Source: CAWKDC01 sp044445605 (GTDB lineage: Bacteria > Pseudomonadota > Gammaproteobacteria > JABCZS01). Taken from it: DNA of 64,000 bases. The notes beneath the pieces were generated by a model that saw nothing but the letters and a program-made list of their open reading frames with translations, did not search any database and had not been told where the DNA came from. The translations under genes were made by a program, and so were the position numbers. The DNA lies in assembly GCA_044445605.1 (NCBI GenBank), contig JBIOEA010000006.1, positions 8,104 to 72,103 of the forward strand. Direction: 5' to 3'. Below, piece by piece: positions 48,401 to 55,969 of the stretch (within the stretch, counting starts at the first letter, position 1; every line of letters starts with the position of its first letter).

Positions 48401-51400
48401 AGCGACATATCTAAATGATCGCATCATCTATAGGATGATTCATGCCGGACTGACGCTAGGCTTCGCAAACGCTCCTTCTCCTGCGGTCACACAAGCACCG
48501 GCCACATTGACAACCGAACTCACCCCAAGTGAACTGAAATCAATGCTGTGCACATATTTGAGTGGTTGTTTGGCAGAACAAAAGTCAAGCGCAAAAGTTA
48601 TCAATGAAATCGCGCCTTTCAACAAAAGTATCGATAGATTTCGGTGTCTCATACAATTACCTTCTTATTTAAACGAGCAGAAAAAACCCGGTTTTATGGA
48701 CATGCTCAAAGCGCTTCCCACTGTTTCAACCGTCGAGCAGGCGCATGATGTTGCTACGCTCTACGTTTCTTTCATTCAGTCGTTTCATTACTTGTCTTCT
48801 GAAACAGTGCACACTGACTTCGAACTTCAGGTATTCGAGTTGTTTGCAGCCCTCGATAATACTACTAAAACATCCATATTACCTGTGCCCGAACGGTGTG
48901 ACCAATTGATCTCCTTCTTAAGACAAGTGTGTGATTTCATGGATGCATGGAACACATATCAGAAAGCTTACAACACTGATGATACTGTCTTTATCAACAC
49001 TGCAAAAAAAGCACTTGCATTACTGGATGAAAAAGCAGTAAAAGAAAAACTCGTGCACAAATTAGAGCGCGTAGGCAAACTCTTTCGCTTTCTTTGTGAC
49101 AATATCAGTATCTTTACCAACGCATTTAAAGTCTTAGAGGATAACAACAATAAGAGCGCCTCATTCAATGACGATGAAAGGCACTTTTACATTAATCTTT
49201 CCAATCTCATTGGCGATAGTAAATTAAACGACCCTGCTGAGTTTTGTATTGCGCAACAATGTTTTGTCAAGCATATCCGTCTAATGCACCCCTCGACGAC
49301 ACAGATTAAGCCAATCCACGTAGCACTCGTATTAACGGTGATGAATGCCGGGTTCAGCGCACTTTCTGAAAAGCAAGTTCCGCTGCCCGTGAATGTAAAT
49401 AAAGACGCCTTGAGGCTTCTATCAACACTCATCGAAGCAAATATAAAACGTCTTCATCATGAAAACCCAGAAGCGCTTAATCAATTTATGTCCAAAAACT
49501 ACCCTGAAAAACCCGATCCTGAACACCTGCGCAAGATATTGGTTTTGTTTTTGATCGTGCGCATCCAAGAATTGGATAATCCTAAACCTAACCAATATGT
49601 TGAAGCCCTCGGTCATTGCTACGAGGATCTGGGAAAAAAACTTAAAATCCTTGAATTGGATAAGAGCAAAAAGGGTCTGGGCGAATCAATCCATGAACTT
49701 GCAAAACTCTTCCCCCTCCACACCACGGTGGGTGACGCGGAAAACTTGGCCTTTTTCCTAACGCAAGGGTTGCATATTATGGCATCCCTGAAGGGTAAAA
49801 AAGGTGACGTACTTTTCACGGATCTTTCAAATGCTCTCGTCGATCTTGACAATGAATCTCAACATAATATGGAAAGTCATATCTACGATAAAATTGCCAC
49901 CGTACGCGTCAATTATCTATGCGATCGTTTTAGGTTCATTATGACATTTTTACATCACGCCAGCCTTGCGCAGTTTAAAAATACAAGACATTTGGGCGTC
50001 ATCTCTCACGATATCGTTACCGAGCTCACAAATGAGAAAAACATGCAGCCGCTGCAATGGATGTTTACAGTCGTGGGTGATACACATCGATACCTTTTCA
50101 ACCACATTGATACTATTTTGGAAGCACTTAAACGCCTCCAACATCAGCAACCCTTCGACGACAAAATAATGAAATTTTACGAATCCTGTCCAAAGGTGAT
50201 TCAAAATTCGGATGGAACCTCTAAGGCAGAAAAATATTTTCTGGCAGACATCGAACGTCTTGCTCAAGTTAGCGGTTCTTCTTGTCCATCGCTTAGCAGT
50301 GAGCAGTGGATGACATTAAAAAAAGCCCTCAATACTACTGCCCACAAAACATGGTCCCCCAGTGATGAAATCAAAGATGCGCTTGCTTGGCACATCATGA
50401 AATCTGTCACCGACCACACATGCTCACTGGAACCATTGAGAACCCATTATCGTGAGCAAGCGTTGGCACCAAAACACGAAAAACACAAAGAAGCACTTGC
50501 GTTGCTCCCCGCTGAAATCACCGCGAATATTAATGCTGCCAATATCTTTGCTGCCGATGTAAAAATGATTTTGCGCTATATCGTGAACGTCCCATCCAAA
50601 GCTGACATAAAAGATACTTTAATTAACTTTATCCTTACGATGGACAAGGATCATGATTCCTTTTATTGCGCCTCAGGAAAGACATTACCAGTCAATCAAA
50701 GACTAGCAAGCATTCGCAGCCCACTAGGTCACTTATTGAGTTTCCTAAAGCTCACCGACAATCATGCACAGCATATTATCCTTATTGAAAAGCTGATAAC
50801 CATGATGGAGGGAACAACGGAAGAGAATAATACGACTATGTCTCTCTTGCATGCCAAAATGGAACACATTGGAAATATTCATCATCACTTTTTTACGCAT
50901 AAGTCCGTTATTTTTGCTCTTATCAATCATTCCACGGGCATGACTGATCCCGATAAAATAGCTGTTATTACCCCTGCCATGACAGAGCTCAACAAAGATG
51001 AAAAGGTTTTTATGGAAGGGCTCAAGTTCCCGCCATCAATAACAAAGGAAGATGAGAAACAGTATATCGAAGCATACAACGATGCTAAATCGAGATTCCT
51101 TAACACACTTCTCCTCATAACCCAGCGAGAAAAAAACGCTACCACTCAAACCATGTCATCAGTCGAACTGGACAACGCACTCGATCTGCTTGCTAGAAAA
51201 CAACAAGTCACGCTTGCATGCGAAACATGCCACCCAATACTGCGCACCTATCTGGGTTCGACCATAACACCCAAAAAAACTCGAAACACGTTTGAATCCA
51301 TGATTACAGCACTGAAGAAAGCATCCCCTGAATCAGATCATGATGTCATTATTTTTAATTTCATCTATGCATGTAGACGTTGGACATTCTTGTCGGAAAA

Positions 51401-52748
51401 GCATGGCTATAAAAAAATTCCTGCAGAGCATGAACTGATGAGCCATATCTTGCCCAGGATCCCCCCACAGACAATTTCTAAATTATTAAAGGCCAAGGAC
51501 GCCGGAGCAGAACGCTCACTTATCTTAGAATGGTTTGAAGAGACTTTAAACACATTAAGCATCTTCAAGTTTTTAAATATACCTGAATCAAGCAAAAAAC
51601 CTGTTTTATTATCGATTTTATTATCGTGTCAACCTTTATTAAAAGATGACGGAGAAAAAGCTGCTGTGCACTCGGCTATCCTTATTCTAAGCGGAAAGAA
51701 TCATGCACCTAATGCCGATAAAACAACATTAGAAAAAAACCATCCCCTTGAAAACGCTGACCCAACGTATATAAGAAAGTTGTTAACGCTTTATTTTACA
51801 ACCCGCCTCAATGAATTTACCATCAAAACTCGGGCGCGTGTTAATGACTTTTTAACTGAACACAGCGAATTGGTTATAATACTGCATGCTTTAACGGATG
51901 ATGAGTTAAAGGTTGTGAATCATCTTTGTACCTTCGTGCCATTACATAAAAATCCAACAGAAGCCAATGATTGCTCCTATCTCTTTGTGCAATCACTTCA
52001 TATTATTTCATCTCTTAGAGATAGCGCTGATATTGAAGGTAAGTTTATAAATGAATTAATAGACATTGATAATAACTTAACGAGGAATATTGATAATCCT
52101 GATTACCATCTCGATATGGGCTTCAAAAGATTTCAGGCTTATCGGGAACGCTTCAGATTGGTTAACACTCTCATCCAAGCTAAACGTAACCTTGAATCAA
52201 CAAGCCCAAACCCATTATCCAATGTTGCTGAAAAAATTGCTGGCGAAGATGGGTTATTATTTGCCATTGGTAAAGCCAGCAAAGTTTGCCATGCGGTGTG
52301 TGATATCGGCGATTCACATCGTTTTCTTCTCAAGCATTTTACTGTCTTAGCTGCTACGCACAACAATGTTAAAAAATATCATACATTACCCCAAGATGTC
52401 TTGAAGGATGCCTTGAAGTTTATGCGCGAATGTCCCGCTCATATTAAAAATATGTTCGAACAAGAAGCACAAGACAAAATCTCCAAAGCTGAAACATACT
52501 TCATTGCAGATTATAACTTTATCAGAAATGACAAGTATCCCCAATTACCCCTTTTAACAACAACGGATTGGTTCAAACTAAAGTCAACAATGATAGTAGC
52601 TTATCGACAGTCGAATGCCATAAACACGAATGCTACTGCTGTGGGAAGCTCATCTGTATTAATCACCTATTCACCAGCCGCTCAACCTAGCGCTGGAGAA
52701 GTACCCAGGACCGGTGTCATAAGAAATCAACTGCCCAAAAATAAATAG
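45447..52748 (+). CDS. Giant coiled-coil protein B with duplicated modules, paralogue of protein A
   Basis: 2433 residues, no family recognised. Order of parts: N-terminal domain shared with A (IGGIDAYKLI, TGKVFHPFP at 137, PPYIDSGIFIY, YFIWIRSGK); coiled coil about 279-491; Thr/Pro-rich linker to about 555; module X1 from about 561 (LSWYLLKMF, FKSTAER, SSIHHHLLKHQTLI near 736); a diverged partial X-like module about 1025-1310; module Y1 about 1353-1630 (VGDTHRYLFNH near 1543, AEKYFLADI); module X2 from about 1637 (LAWHIMKS, GNIHHHFFTHKSVI near 1810); module Y2 about 2102-2395 (IGDSHRFLLKH near 2287, AETYFIADY); a short basic tail. So B is A with an extra X'-Y-X set inserted. No signal peptide, membrane segment or nucleotide-binding motif is visible. 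The ribosome site AGAGG precedes an ATG whose surroundings resemble those of protein A. Confidence 0.85.
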   Translation: MKSNTELQFIAALPLVPFAVLISRSLEATHYNELLAQLSAVRIACGSHLGIPPQLVTLKIGGIDAYKLITKTYDAPMCAPLEIHVEVSEHLSEKLLDKQKDILESACALNNSLSNINIFFQRIPPISNGQFMIEDITGKVFHPFPDKKHNNSNSKKPPYIDSGIFIYQHKIITPGLAQTIETANLGVSKNTAPTKNEALNVLAFTIKSYFIWIRSGKSLSGEMADIFVAFCNEEKYQALRRDLAKVQELPPGYTFDQLLKDIKLHPKHEEAILKSARKPIQDALDATEAEAGELKNQLLQSQEDHAATQAALAKTTAELERFKGKDTFTSLMHNLTSQQLAQVDEQRKSLKNENAELIKEKSVLEAKLLSTEKSLQASQHTVARHETASNTAEARIAELEAQLAAAKKAAETEKGKNKHLVSENTALIAKAKKSEDETKRIAEKKDAEITALTAKIRTLESGTATLFKKNHALNQKVTALEKSFTELNAPTAKKPVTATTMDIPTPASVPTVTTQPVMEPEASQTDIATTSSSIQPIETSQAILPESTTQPKNSKPALGTEEILVEIKKRLSWYLLKMFSSEDPANFPRFEKIVNEYSETPENEILSDFQHSPILKKAVTNAKTAQNLASNLQMIFAKIRAIPLNSDTAISIEELMLAIDNYIDSAFCATNTFKSTAERMGDFGTTLLLMLDFLRHTQNNAQTITIIEMFTHFLRSEKSDDIASKDAILAKLDRISSIHHHLLKHQTLISRARALFSKFLEDPQTEIDPHLLELPLDFVDFHEKLRHYNDDEFVLSKKRFCQTLAMPSSKQTANISTEQLDNILMIFKQKYRFHVVKETCFPFIQTYFETIAKKPKNKLASKKFLEKVCTTTYVAMIDALKATFPDQPPTIIFENYMYALSRWSAVSTNPKIHHDSPLFREITILLSEDFINNLKKTKTPKEQTDTVYAGISLALVEFTERKIFDIPQREQLVCLAHILAHIDVSATYLNDRIIYRMIHAGLTLGFANAPSPAVTQAPATLTTELTPSELKSMLCTYLSGCLAEQKSSAKVINEIAPFNKSIDRFRCLIQLPSYLNEQKKPGFMDMLKALPTVSTVEQAHDVATLYVSFIQSFHYLSSETVHTDFELQVFELFAALDNTTKTSILPVPERCDQLISFLRQVCDFMDAWNTYQKAYNTDDTVFINTAKKALALLDEKAVKEKLVHKLERVGKLFRFLCDNISIFTNAFKVLEDNNNKSASFNDDERHFYINLSNLIGDSKLNDPAEFCIAQQCFVKHIRLMHPSTTQIKPIHVALVLTVMNAGFSALSEKQVPLPVNVNKDALRLLSTLIEANIKRLHHENPEALNQFMSKNYPEKPDPEHLRKILVLFLIVRIQELDNPKPNQYVEALGHCYEDLGKKLKILELDKSKKGLGESIHELAKLFPLHTTVGDAENLAFFLTQGLHIMASLKGKKGDVLFTDLSNALVDLDNESQHNMESHIYDKIATVRVNYLCDRFRFIMTFLHHASLAQFKNTRHLGVISHDIVTELTNEKNMQPLQWMFTVVGDTHRYLFNHIDTILEALKRLQHQQPFDDKIMKFYESCPKVIQNSDGTSKAEKYFLADIERLAQVSGSSCPSLSSEQWMTLKKALNTTAHKTWSPSDEIKDALAWHIMKSVTDHTCSLEPLRTHYREQALAPKHEKHKEALALLPAEITANINAANIFAADVKMILRYIVNVPSKADIKDTLINFILTMDKDHDSFYCASGKTLPVNQRLASIRSPLGHLLSFLKLTDNHAQHIILIEKLITMMEGTTEENNTTMSLLHAKMEHIGNIHHHFFTHKSVIFALINHSTGMTDPDKIAVITPAMTELNKDEKVFMEGLKFPPSITKEDEKQYIEAYNDAKSRFLNTLLLITQREKNATTQTMSSVELDNALDLLARKQQVTLACETCHPILRTYLGSTITPKKTRNTFESMITALKKASPESDHDVIIFNFIYACRRWTFLSEKHGYKKIPAEHELMSHILPRIPPQTISKLLKAKDAGAERSLILEWFEETLNTLSIFKFLNIPESSKKPVLLSILLSCQPLLKDDGEKAAVHSAILILSGKNHAPNADKTTLEKNHPLENADPTYIRKLLTLYFTTRLNEFTIKTRARVNDFLTEHSELVIILHALTDDELKVVNHLCTFVPLHKNPTEANDCSYLFVQSLHIISSLRDSADIEGKFINELIDIDNNLTRNIDNPDYHLDMGFKRFQAYRERFRLVNTLIQAKRNLESTSPNPLSNVAEKIAGEDGLLFAIGKASKVCHAVCDIGDSHRFLLKHFTVLAATHNNVKKYHTLPQDVLKDALKFMRECPAHIKNMFEQEAQDKISKAETYFIADYNFIRNDKYPQLPLLTTTDWFKLKSTMIVAYRQSNAINTNATAVGSSSVLITYSPAAQPSAGEVPRTGVIRNQLPKNK

Positions 52749-52754
52749 GCTGTA

Positions 52755-52780
52755 TGGGGGGACATCGTTCGCCCCTACAA
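52755..52780. repeat. Degenerate copy of the GGGGCGAA palindromic repeat
   Basis: The right half GTTCGCCCCTACAA matches the dispersed family; the left arm GGGGGGACATC is eroded. It lies directly after the protein B stop. Confidence 0.6.
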
Positions 52781-52830
52781 GCTCATTGGCAATTTTCGAA
52801 TAAAAGGTTTATTTTTTTGGAAAAGTTGCG

Positions 52831-52836
52831 TACAAT
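52831..52836 (+). promoter_or_regulatory. Candidate -10 of the rpsP operon promoter
   Basis: TACAAT after an A/T-rich stretch with no good -35 (best TTTATT). The expected leader to rpsP would be about 50 nt, ending in AAAGAGAG. Confidence 0.4.
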
Positions 52837-52892
52837 AGCCCAATTCGAGGCCAGCCAGGCCTTGGTTTGTATTGTCAGATAAAGAGAGTAAC

Positions 52893-53168
52893 ATGGTCAA
52901 AATTCGCTTAGCCCGACGTGGCGCCAAAAAACGCCCGTTTTATCATATAGTTGTCGCTGATCAACGCGCTGCGCGCGATGGTCGTTACATTGAGCACATT
53001 GGGTTTTTCAATCCTATTGCTACTGGTAAAGACGAGCCTGTACGCATTGATCTTACCCGCGTGGACCATTGGATCGCCACGGGCGCTCAAATGACCGACC
53101 GCGTCAGAGATTTAGTACGCGTTTACCGCAAGAATCCACCTGTTGTGATTGAACGGGCTGCGAAGTAA
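52893..53168 (+). CDS. rpsP: 30S ribosomal protein S16
   Basis: 91 residues from ATG 52893, which is preceded by AAAGAGAG and gives the canonical start MVKIRLARRGAKKRPFY; the frame is open 7 codons further. GRYIEHIGFFNP and the basic C-terminal region are typical. S16 is a primary-assembly 30S protein. First gene of the rpsP-rimM-trmD-rplS operon. Confidence 0.98.
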   Translation: MVKIRLARRGAKKRPFYHIVVADQRAARDGRYIEHIGFFNPIATGKDEPVRIDLTRVDHWIATGAQMTDRVRDLVRVYRKNPPVVIERAAK

Positions 53169-53174
53169 CGAACA

Positions 53175-53699
53175 ATGAGCAGTCTTCCCCCCGATCAATA
53201 CGTCCTGGCCGGCAAAATTACCGGTGTCCATGGCGTACGGGGGATGCTTAAAGTCTTGCCGTATGCAGATGACCCAGCGTCCCTGCTACAGTATGACCGA
53301 TGGTATGTCAGACGCGCCCATGAGACAACGTTATTATTGCTGGAAAAAGGCCAAGTTTATCAACAAAAAGGCCTGTTACTAAAGTTTAAAGGTTTAGATA
53401 CCCCTGAGGCGAGCCGGCTTTGGGTAGGTGCTGAATTATTGCTGGACCGCTCATTACTCCCTGACCTCGAACATGGCCATTACTGGGCTGATTTAGAGGG
53501 GTTAGAGGTCTATACGGTTGAGGGGTTGTACCTGGGCAAAGTGTCCCACCTCTTTGAAACGGGGGCCAATGATGTCCTGGTGGTAAAAGATGGGGGACAT
53601 GAAGTCCTTATTCCGTATGTCCCTGGGCATATCGTGATGGAAGTGAATGAGGAAGAAGGTAAGATCGTCGTCGATTGGGAGGCTCCTGATGCGATTTGA
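53175..53699 (+). CDS. rimM: Ribosome maturation factor RimM
   Basis: 174 residues. The N-terminal beta-barrel (VLAGKITGVHGVRGMLKVLP) is followed by a PRC-barrel domain (HYWADLEGLEVYTVEG, GHEVLIPYVPGHIVMEV). RimM helps mature the 30S head and binds S19. It lies 6 bp after rpsP and overlaps trmD by 11 bp. Confidence 0.97.
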   Translation: MSSLPPDQYVLAGKITGVHGVRGMLKVLPYADDPASLLQYDRWYVRRAHETTLLLLEKGQVYQQKGLLLKFKGLDTPEASRLWVGAELLLDRSLLPDLEHGHYWADLEGLEVYTVEGLYLGKVSHLFETGANDVLVVKDGGHEVLIPYVPGHIVMEVNEEEGKIVVDWEAPDAI

Positions 53700-54477
53700 C
53701 GTGGTGACCTTGTTCCCAGAGATGTTTAACGCGATCACGGCCTATGGCGTGACGGGAAGGGCTTTTAAACAGGGTTTGGCTGAGGTTCAGTTTCATAACC
53801 CGAGAGATTATGTGGGTGATTCAGAGGGGGCGAAAAATGTTTCGCCCCTACAGGCGCCCTTCCAGCGGGTTGACGATAAATCCTATGGTGGCGGCCCTGG
53901 CATGGTGATGCAGGTCGCGCCCTTGAGAAAGGCTCTCAGGGCGGCCCAGGGGGCGTTACCGAAGGCTCGGGTGATCTATTTATCGCCTCAGGGCCCTCGT
54001 TTGACGCAAACGAAAATAGAGGCTTTATTAAAATGCTCGCGCCTGGTATTATTAGCCGGTCGCTATGAAGGCATAGACAATCGGGTGTTAGAACACGATG
54101 TCGATGAAGAGCTTTCGCTGGGGGACTTTGTCCTATCTGGCGGAGAATGTGCTGCCATGTGCTTGATGGATGGTATCATCCGTTTATTGCCAGGTGTATT
54201 AGGAAGTGACGAGTCTGCTGTGGTTGAATCATTCACCCAGGGCTTACTTGACCACCCCCACTACACGCGGCCAGAAACGATTGATGGCCAGTCGGTCCCA
54301 CCTGTGTTGTTAACAGGTGACCATGCACAAGTAGCGCGATGGCGTTTACAGCAACGTTTGTGGCTTACATACCATAAACGGCCGGATTTATTTGCGCAAT
54401 ATGCGATGAATAAAGAAGAACGGCAGTTGCTAGAAGATTTTTTGAAACAACGCGGTGAAGAAATCGCAATTTTGTAG
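53689..54477 (+). CDS. trmD: tRNA (guanine37-N1)-methyltransferase TrmD, with repeat-encoded insertion
   Basis: 262 residues from ATG 53689 (MRFDVVTLFPEMF). TrmD methylates G37 of tRNAs with a SPOUT knot fold. The knot motifs are intact: YLSPQGPRL, LLAGRYEGIDNRVL and SLGDFVLSGGE, then DGLLDHPHYTRP-type LLDHPHYTRPE. Between the conserved NPRDY and VDDKSYGGGPGM there are 19 residues where E. coli has 7. Residues 47-54 of this insertion are encoded by a perfect palindrome of a repeat family found between other genes in this window. The frame is preserved and the rest of the enzyme looks functional. The stop codon TAG lies within another repeat edge (TTGTAGGGGCG). Confidence 0.96.
   Translation: MRFDVVTLFPEMFNAITAYGVTGRAFKQGLAEVQFHNPRDYVGDSEGAKNVSPLQAPFQRVDDKSYGGGPGMVMQVAPLRKALRAAQGALPKARVIYLSPQGPRLTQTKIEALLKCSRLVLLAGRYEGIDNRVLEHDVDEELSLGDFVLSGGECAAMCLMDGIIRLLPGVLGSDESAVVESFTQGLLDHPHYTRPETIDGQSVPPVLLTGDHAQVARWRLQQRLWLTYHKRPDLFAQYAMNKEERQLLEDFLKQRGEEIAIL
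53827..53848 (+). repeat. In-frame copy of the GGGGCGAA palindromic repeat inside trmD
   Basis: GGGGCGAAA-AATG-TTTCGCCCC has perfect 9-bp arms and is followed by TACAGG, the conserved edge of the family. It encodes GAKNVSPL, which has no counterpart in E. coli TrmD. Confidence 0.85.
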
Positions 54478-54496
54478 GGGCGCATCATGATGCGCT
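54473..54496. repeat. Palindrome at the trmD stop, repeat family variant
   Basis: GTAGGGGCG edge followed by the perfect 16-bp palindrome GCGCATCATGATGCGC (54480-54495). The edge supplies the trmD stop codon. It lies in the 67-bp trmD-rplS spacer. Confidence 0.7.
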
Positions 54497-54544
54497 CTTT
54501 TAGAACAACGCGATGGAGACATCGTATTTTTAAGGAGTAATCCA

Positions 54545-54958
54545 ATGAATATTATAGATGCTTTCGAACAGAAGCAAATGAAAACAGACGTGCCCGTGTT
54601 TTCTGCTGGCGACACCGTCGTTGTACAGGTCAGCGTAAAAGAAGGCGATCGCGTTCGTTTACAAGCCTTCGAAGGCGTTGTGATTGCGAAACGTAACCGC
54701 GGCTTAAACTCTGCATTCACCGTGCGCAAAATGTCGCATGGCGAAGGCGTTGAACGTGTATTCCAAACACACAGCCCCGCCATCAAGTCGATCAGCGTTA
54801 AACGTCGTGGCGATGTTCGTAAAGCGAAGATTTACTACATCCGTGACCTGTCCGGTAAGTCTGCTCGTATCCGTGAAAAATTGGCGAAAAAAGTATCACC
54901 AGTGGCTATTCCTACTGTTGATGCGGCTTCCGCTGCAACGGATTCTGCCGCAGAATAA
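54545..54958 (+). CDS. rplS: 50S ribosomal protein L19
   Basis: 137 residues. The N-terminal PVFSAGDTVVVQVSVKEGDR, then RLQAFEGVVIAKRNRGLNSAFTVRK and the C-terminal VKRRGDVRKAKIYYIRDLSGKSARI are L19 signatures. L19 sits at the subunit interface. The ATG is preceded by AAGGAG. An Ala/Ser-rich tail of about 20 residues extends beyond the usual end. Last gene of the operon. Confidence 0.98.
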   Translation: MNIIDAFEQKQMKTDVPVFSAGDTVVVQVSVKEGDRVRLQAFEGVVIAKRNRGLNSAFTVRKMSHGEGVERVFQTHSPAIKSISVKRRGDVRKAKIYYIRDLSGKSARIREKLAKKVSPVAIPTVDAASAATDSAAE

Positions 54959-54980
54959 CCTTCTGTTGCATTGTCTGTAT

Positions 54981-55006
54981 GAAAAGGCGCCTTCGGGCGC
55001 CTTTTC
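54981..55006 (+). terminator. Rho-independent terminator of the rpsP-rplS operon
   Basis: Perfect 11-bp stem GAAAAGGCGCC-TTCG-GGCGCCTTTTC with a stable TTCG tetraloop, 22 bp after the rplS stop. The A-tract and T-tract are part of the stem. Confidence 0.9.
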
Positions 55007-55007
55007 A

Positions 55008-55041
55008 ACTCTTAAGCCCCCTTTGAAGGGGGCTTAAGAGT
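55008..55041. repeat. Perfect 16-bp-arm hairpin after the operon terminator
   Basis: ACTCTTAAGCCCCCTT and its exact complement around a 2-base loop (TG), followed by TTATTT. It may be a back-up terminator; its CCCCCTT/AAGGGGG core resembles the repeats at 3141, 55909 and 61058. The following bases to 55165 hold only the upstream region of the next gene. Confidence 0.75.
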
Positions 55042-55165
55042 TTATTTGCGCAAATCGATTTAATTAAAAATTATTGCGAATTCGCCCTCTTAAACAAACC
55101 CCTAGACAACTCCAAATAAAATCTATACACTCCCCCGCACAATAACAACCATAAGGGTCTTCATT

Positions 55166-55873
55166 ATGCATACTTTTAAACTTTTTTCGCCTTTCATCAT
55201 CGCAACGCTATTCATTCACGCACCACTTGGGTTCACCTACAATGCGCATGATCTCGAATATTTCAAAAACACAAAAAATTGTGACGCCTGTGATTTCAAC
55301 AACCTTGATCTCTCCCCTGCCATTCTGGGTAACGATCATTACAACGACGCTACCCTCACCGGCACGTACATGTACGGCTCCACCATCGAGAACTTACAAC
55401 TTCAACATCTCAACGCCAGTGGCATGACCGCACTCGGGCTCACGTTGCACAATAACGACCTCACCAACGCCGATTTCTCCTACAGCGATTTCCCTTACCT
55501 GAAAATAACCCCCTTTAACTACGGCACTCATCCCAGCTTCAAAGGCTCAACATTAGACTACAGCCACTTCTCCTACACCGAATTCGAAGCCCCCGATTTC
55601 AGCGGCGCTGCCATGCGCCATGCTTCGCTCTACCATGTTCAATGGCCCAATGCCAATCTATCCGAAGCACTCCTCTCTGCCGCAGACCTAACCTTTGCAA
55701 ATCTCAAAGGCGCCAATTTACAAAAAACAATCCTCACTTCCGCATTGCTTAATCATGCCGATTTGTCAGGAGCAAATTTATTGGGTGCAGAAATTACTGC
55801 GGATCAACTTAAAAAAACGAATAGTGTTTGTGAGGCGATATTGCCTGATGGGACGATTGGAGCATGTGAATAA
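55166..55873 (+). CDS. Exported pentapeptide-repeat protein
   Basis: 235 residues. A signal peptide (FSPFIIATLFIHAPLGFTYN) is followed by an N-terminal cysteine pair (NCDACDF). Pentapeptide repeats of the A(D/N)LxX type make up most of the rest and are clearest at residues 160-215 (NANLSEALLSAADLTFANLKGANL, HADLSGANLLGAEIT). A C-terminal cysteine pair closes the protein (VCEAILPDGTIGACE). Such repeats build a right-handed quadrilateral beta-helix. The function is not known; the signal peptide separates it from cytosolic gyrase-protecting relatives. AAGGG precedes the ATG. It converges with the FTR1 gene. Confidence 0.85.
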   Translation: MHTFKLFSPFIIATLFIHAPLGFTYNAHDLEYFKNTKNCDACDFNNLDLSPAILGNDHYNDATLTGTYMYGSTIENLQLQHLNASGMTALGLTLHNNDLTNADFSYSDFPYLKITPFNYGTHPSFKGSTLDYSHFSYTEFEAPDFSGAAMRHASLYHVQWPNANLSEALLSAADLTFANLKGANLQKTILTSALLNHADLSGANLLGAEITADQLKKTNSVCEAILPDGTIGACE

Positions 55874-55908
55874 GGGTACGTTAATTGAATTTTGTTGAAT
55901 ATAACAAA

Positions 55909-55944
55909 TCCCCCCCAACCCCCCTTTTCCAAAGGGGGGGGGGA
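55909..55944. terminator. C-rich/G-rich hairpin between convergent genes
   Basis: CCCCCCTTT-TCC-AAAGGGGGG (55919-55939) with extra C and G runs outside. It lies between the convergent pentapeptide and FTR1 genes and belongs to the CCCCCTT/AAGGGGG hairpin type seen elsewhere here. No proper T-tract, so the terminator role is only likely by position. Confidence 0.5.
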
Positions 55945-55969
55945 TAAGAGATACATACGATGCCAGTTT

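Noticed and set aside
41763..52748. Coiled-coil proteins A and B as SMC/RecN-type ATPases
   Set aside because: No Walker A, ABC signature or hinge domain is present.
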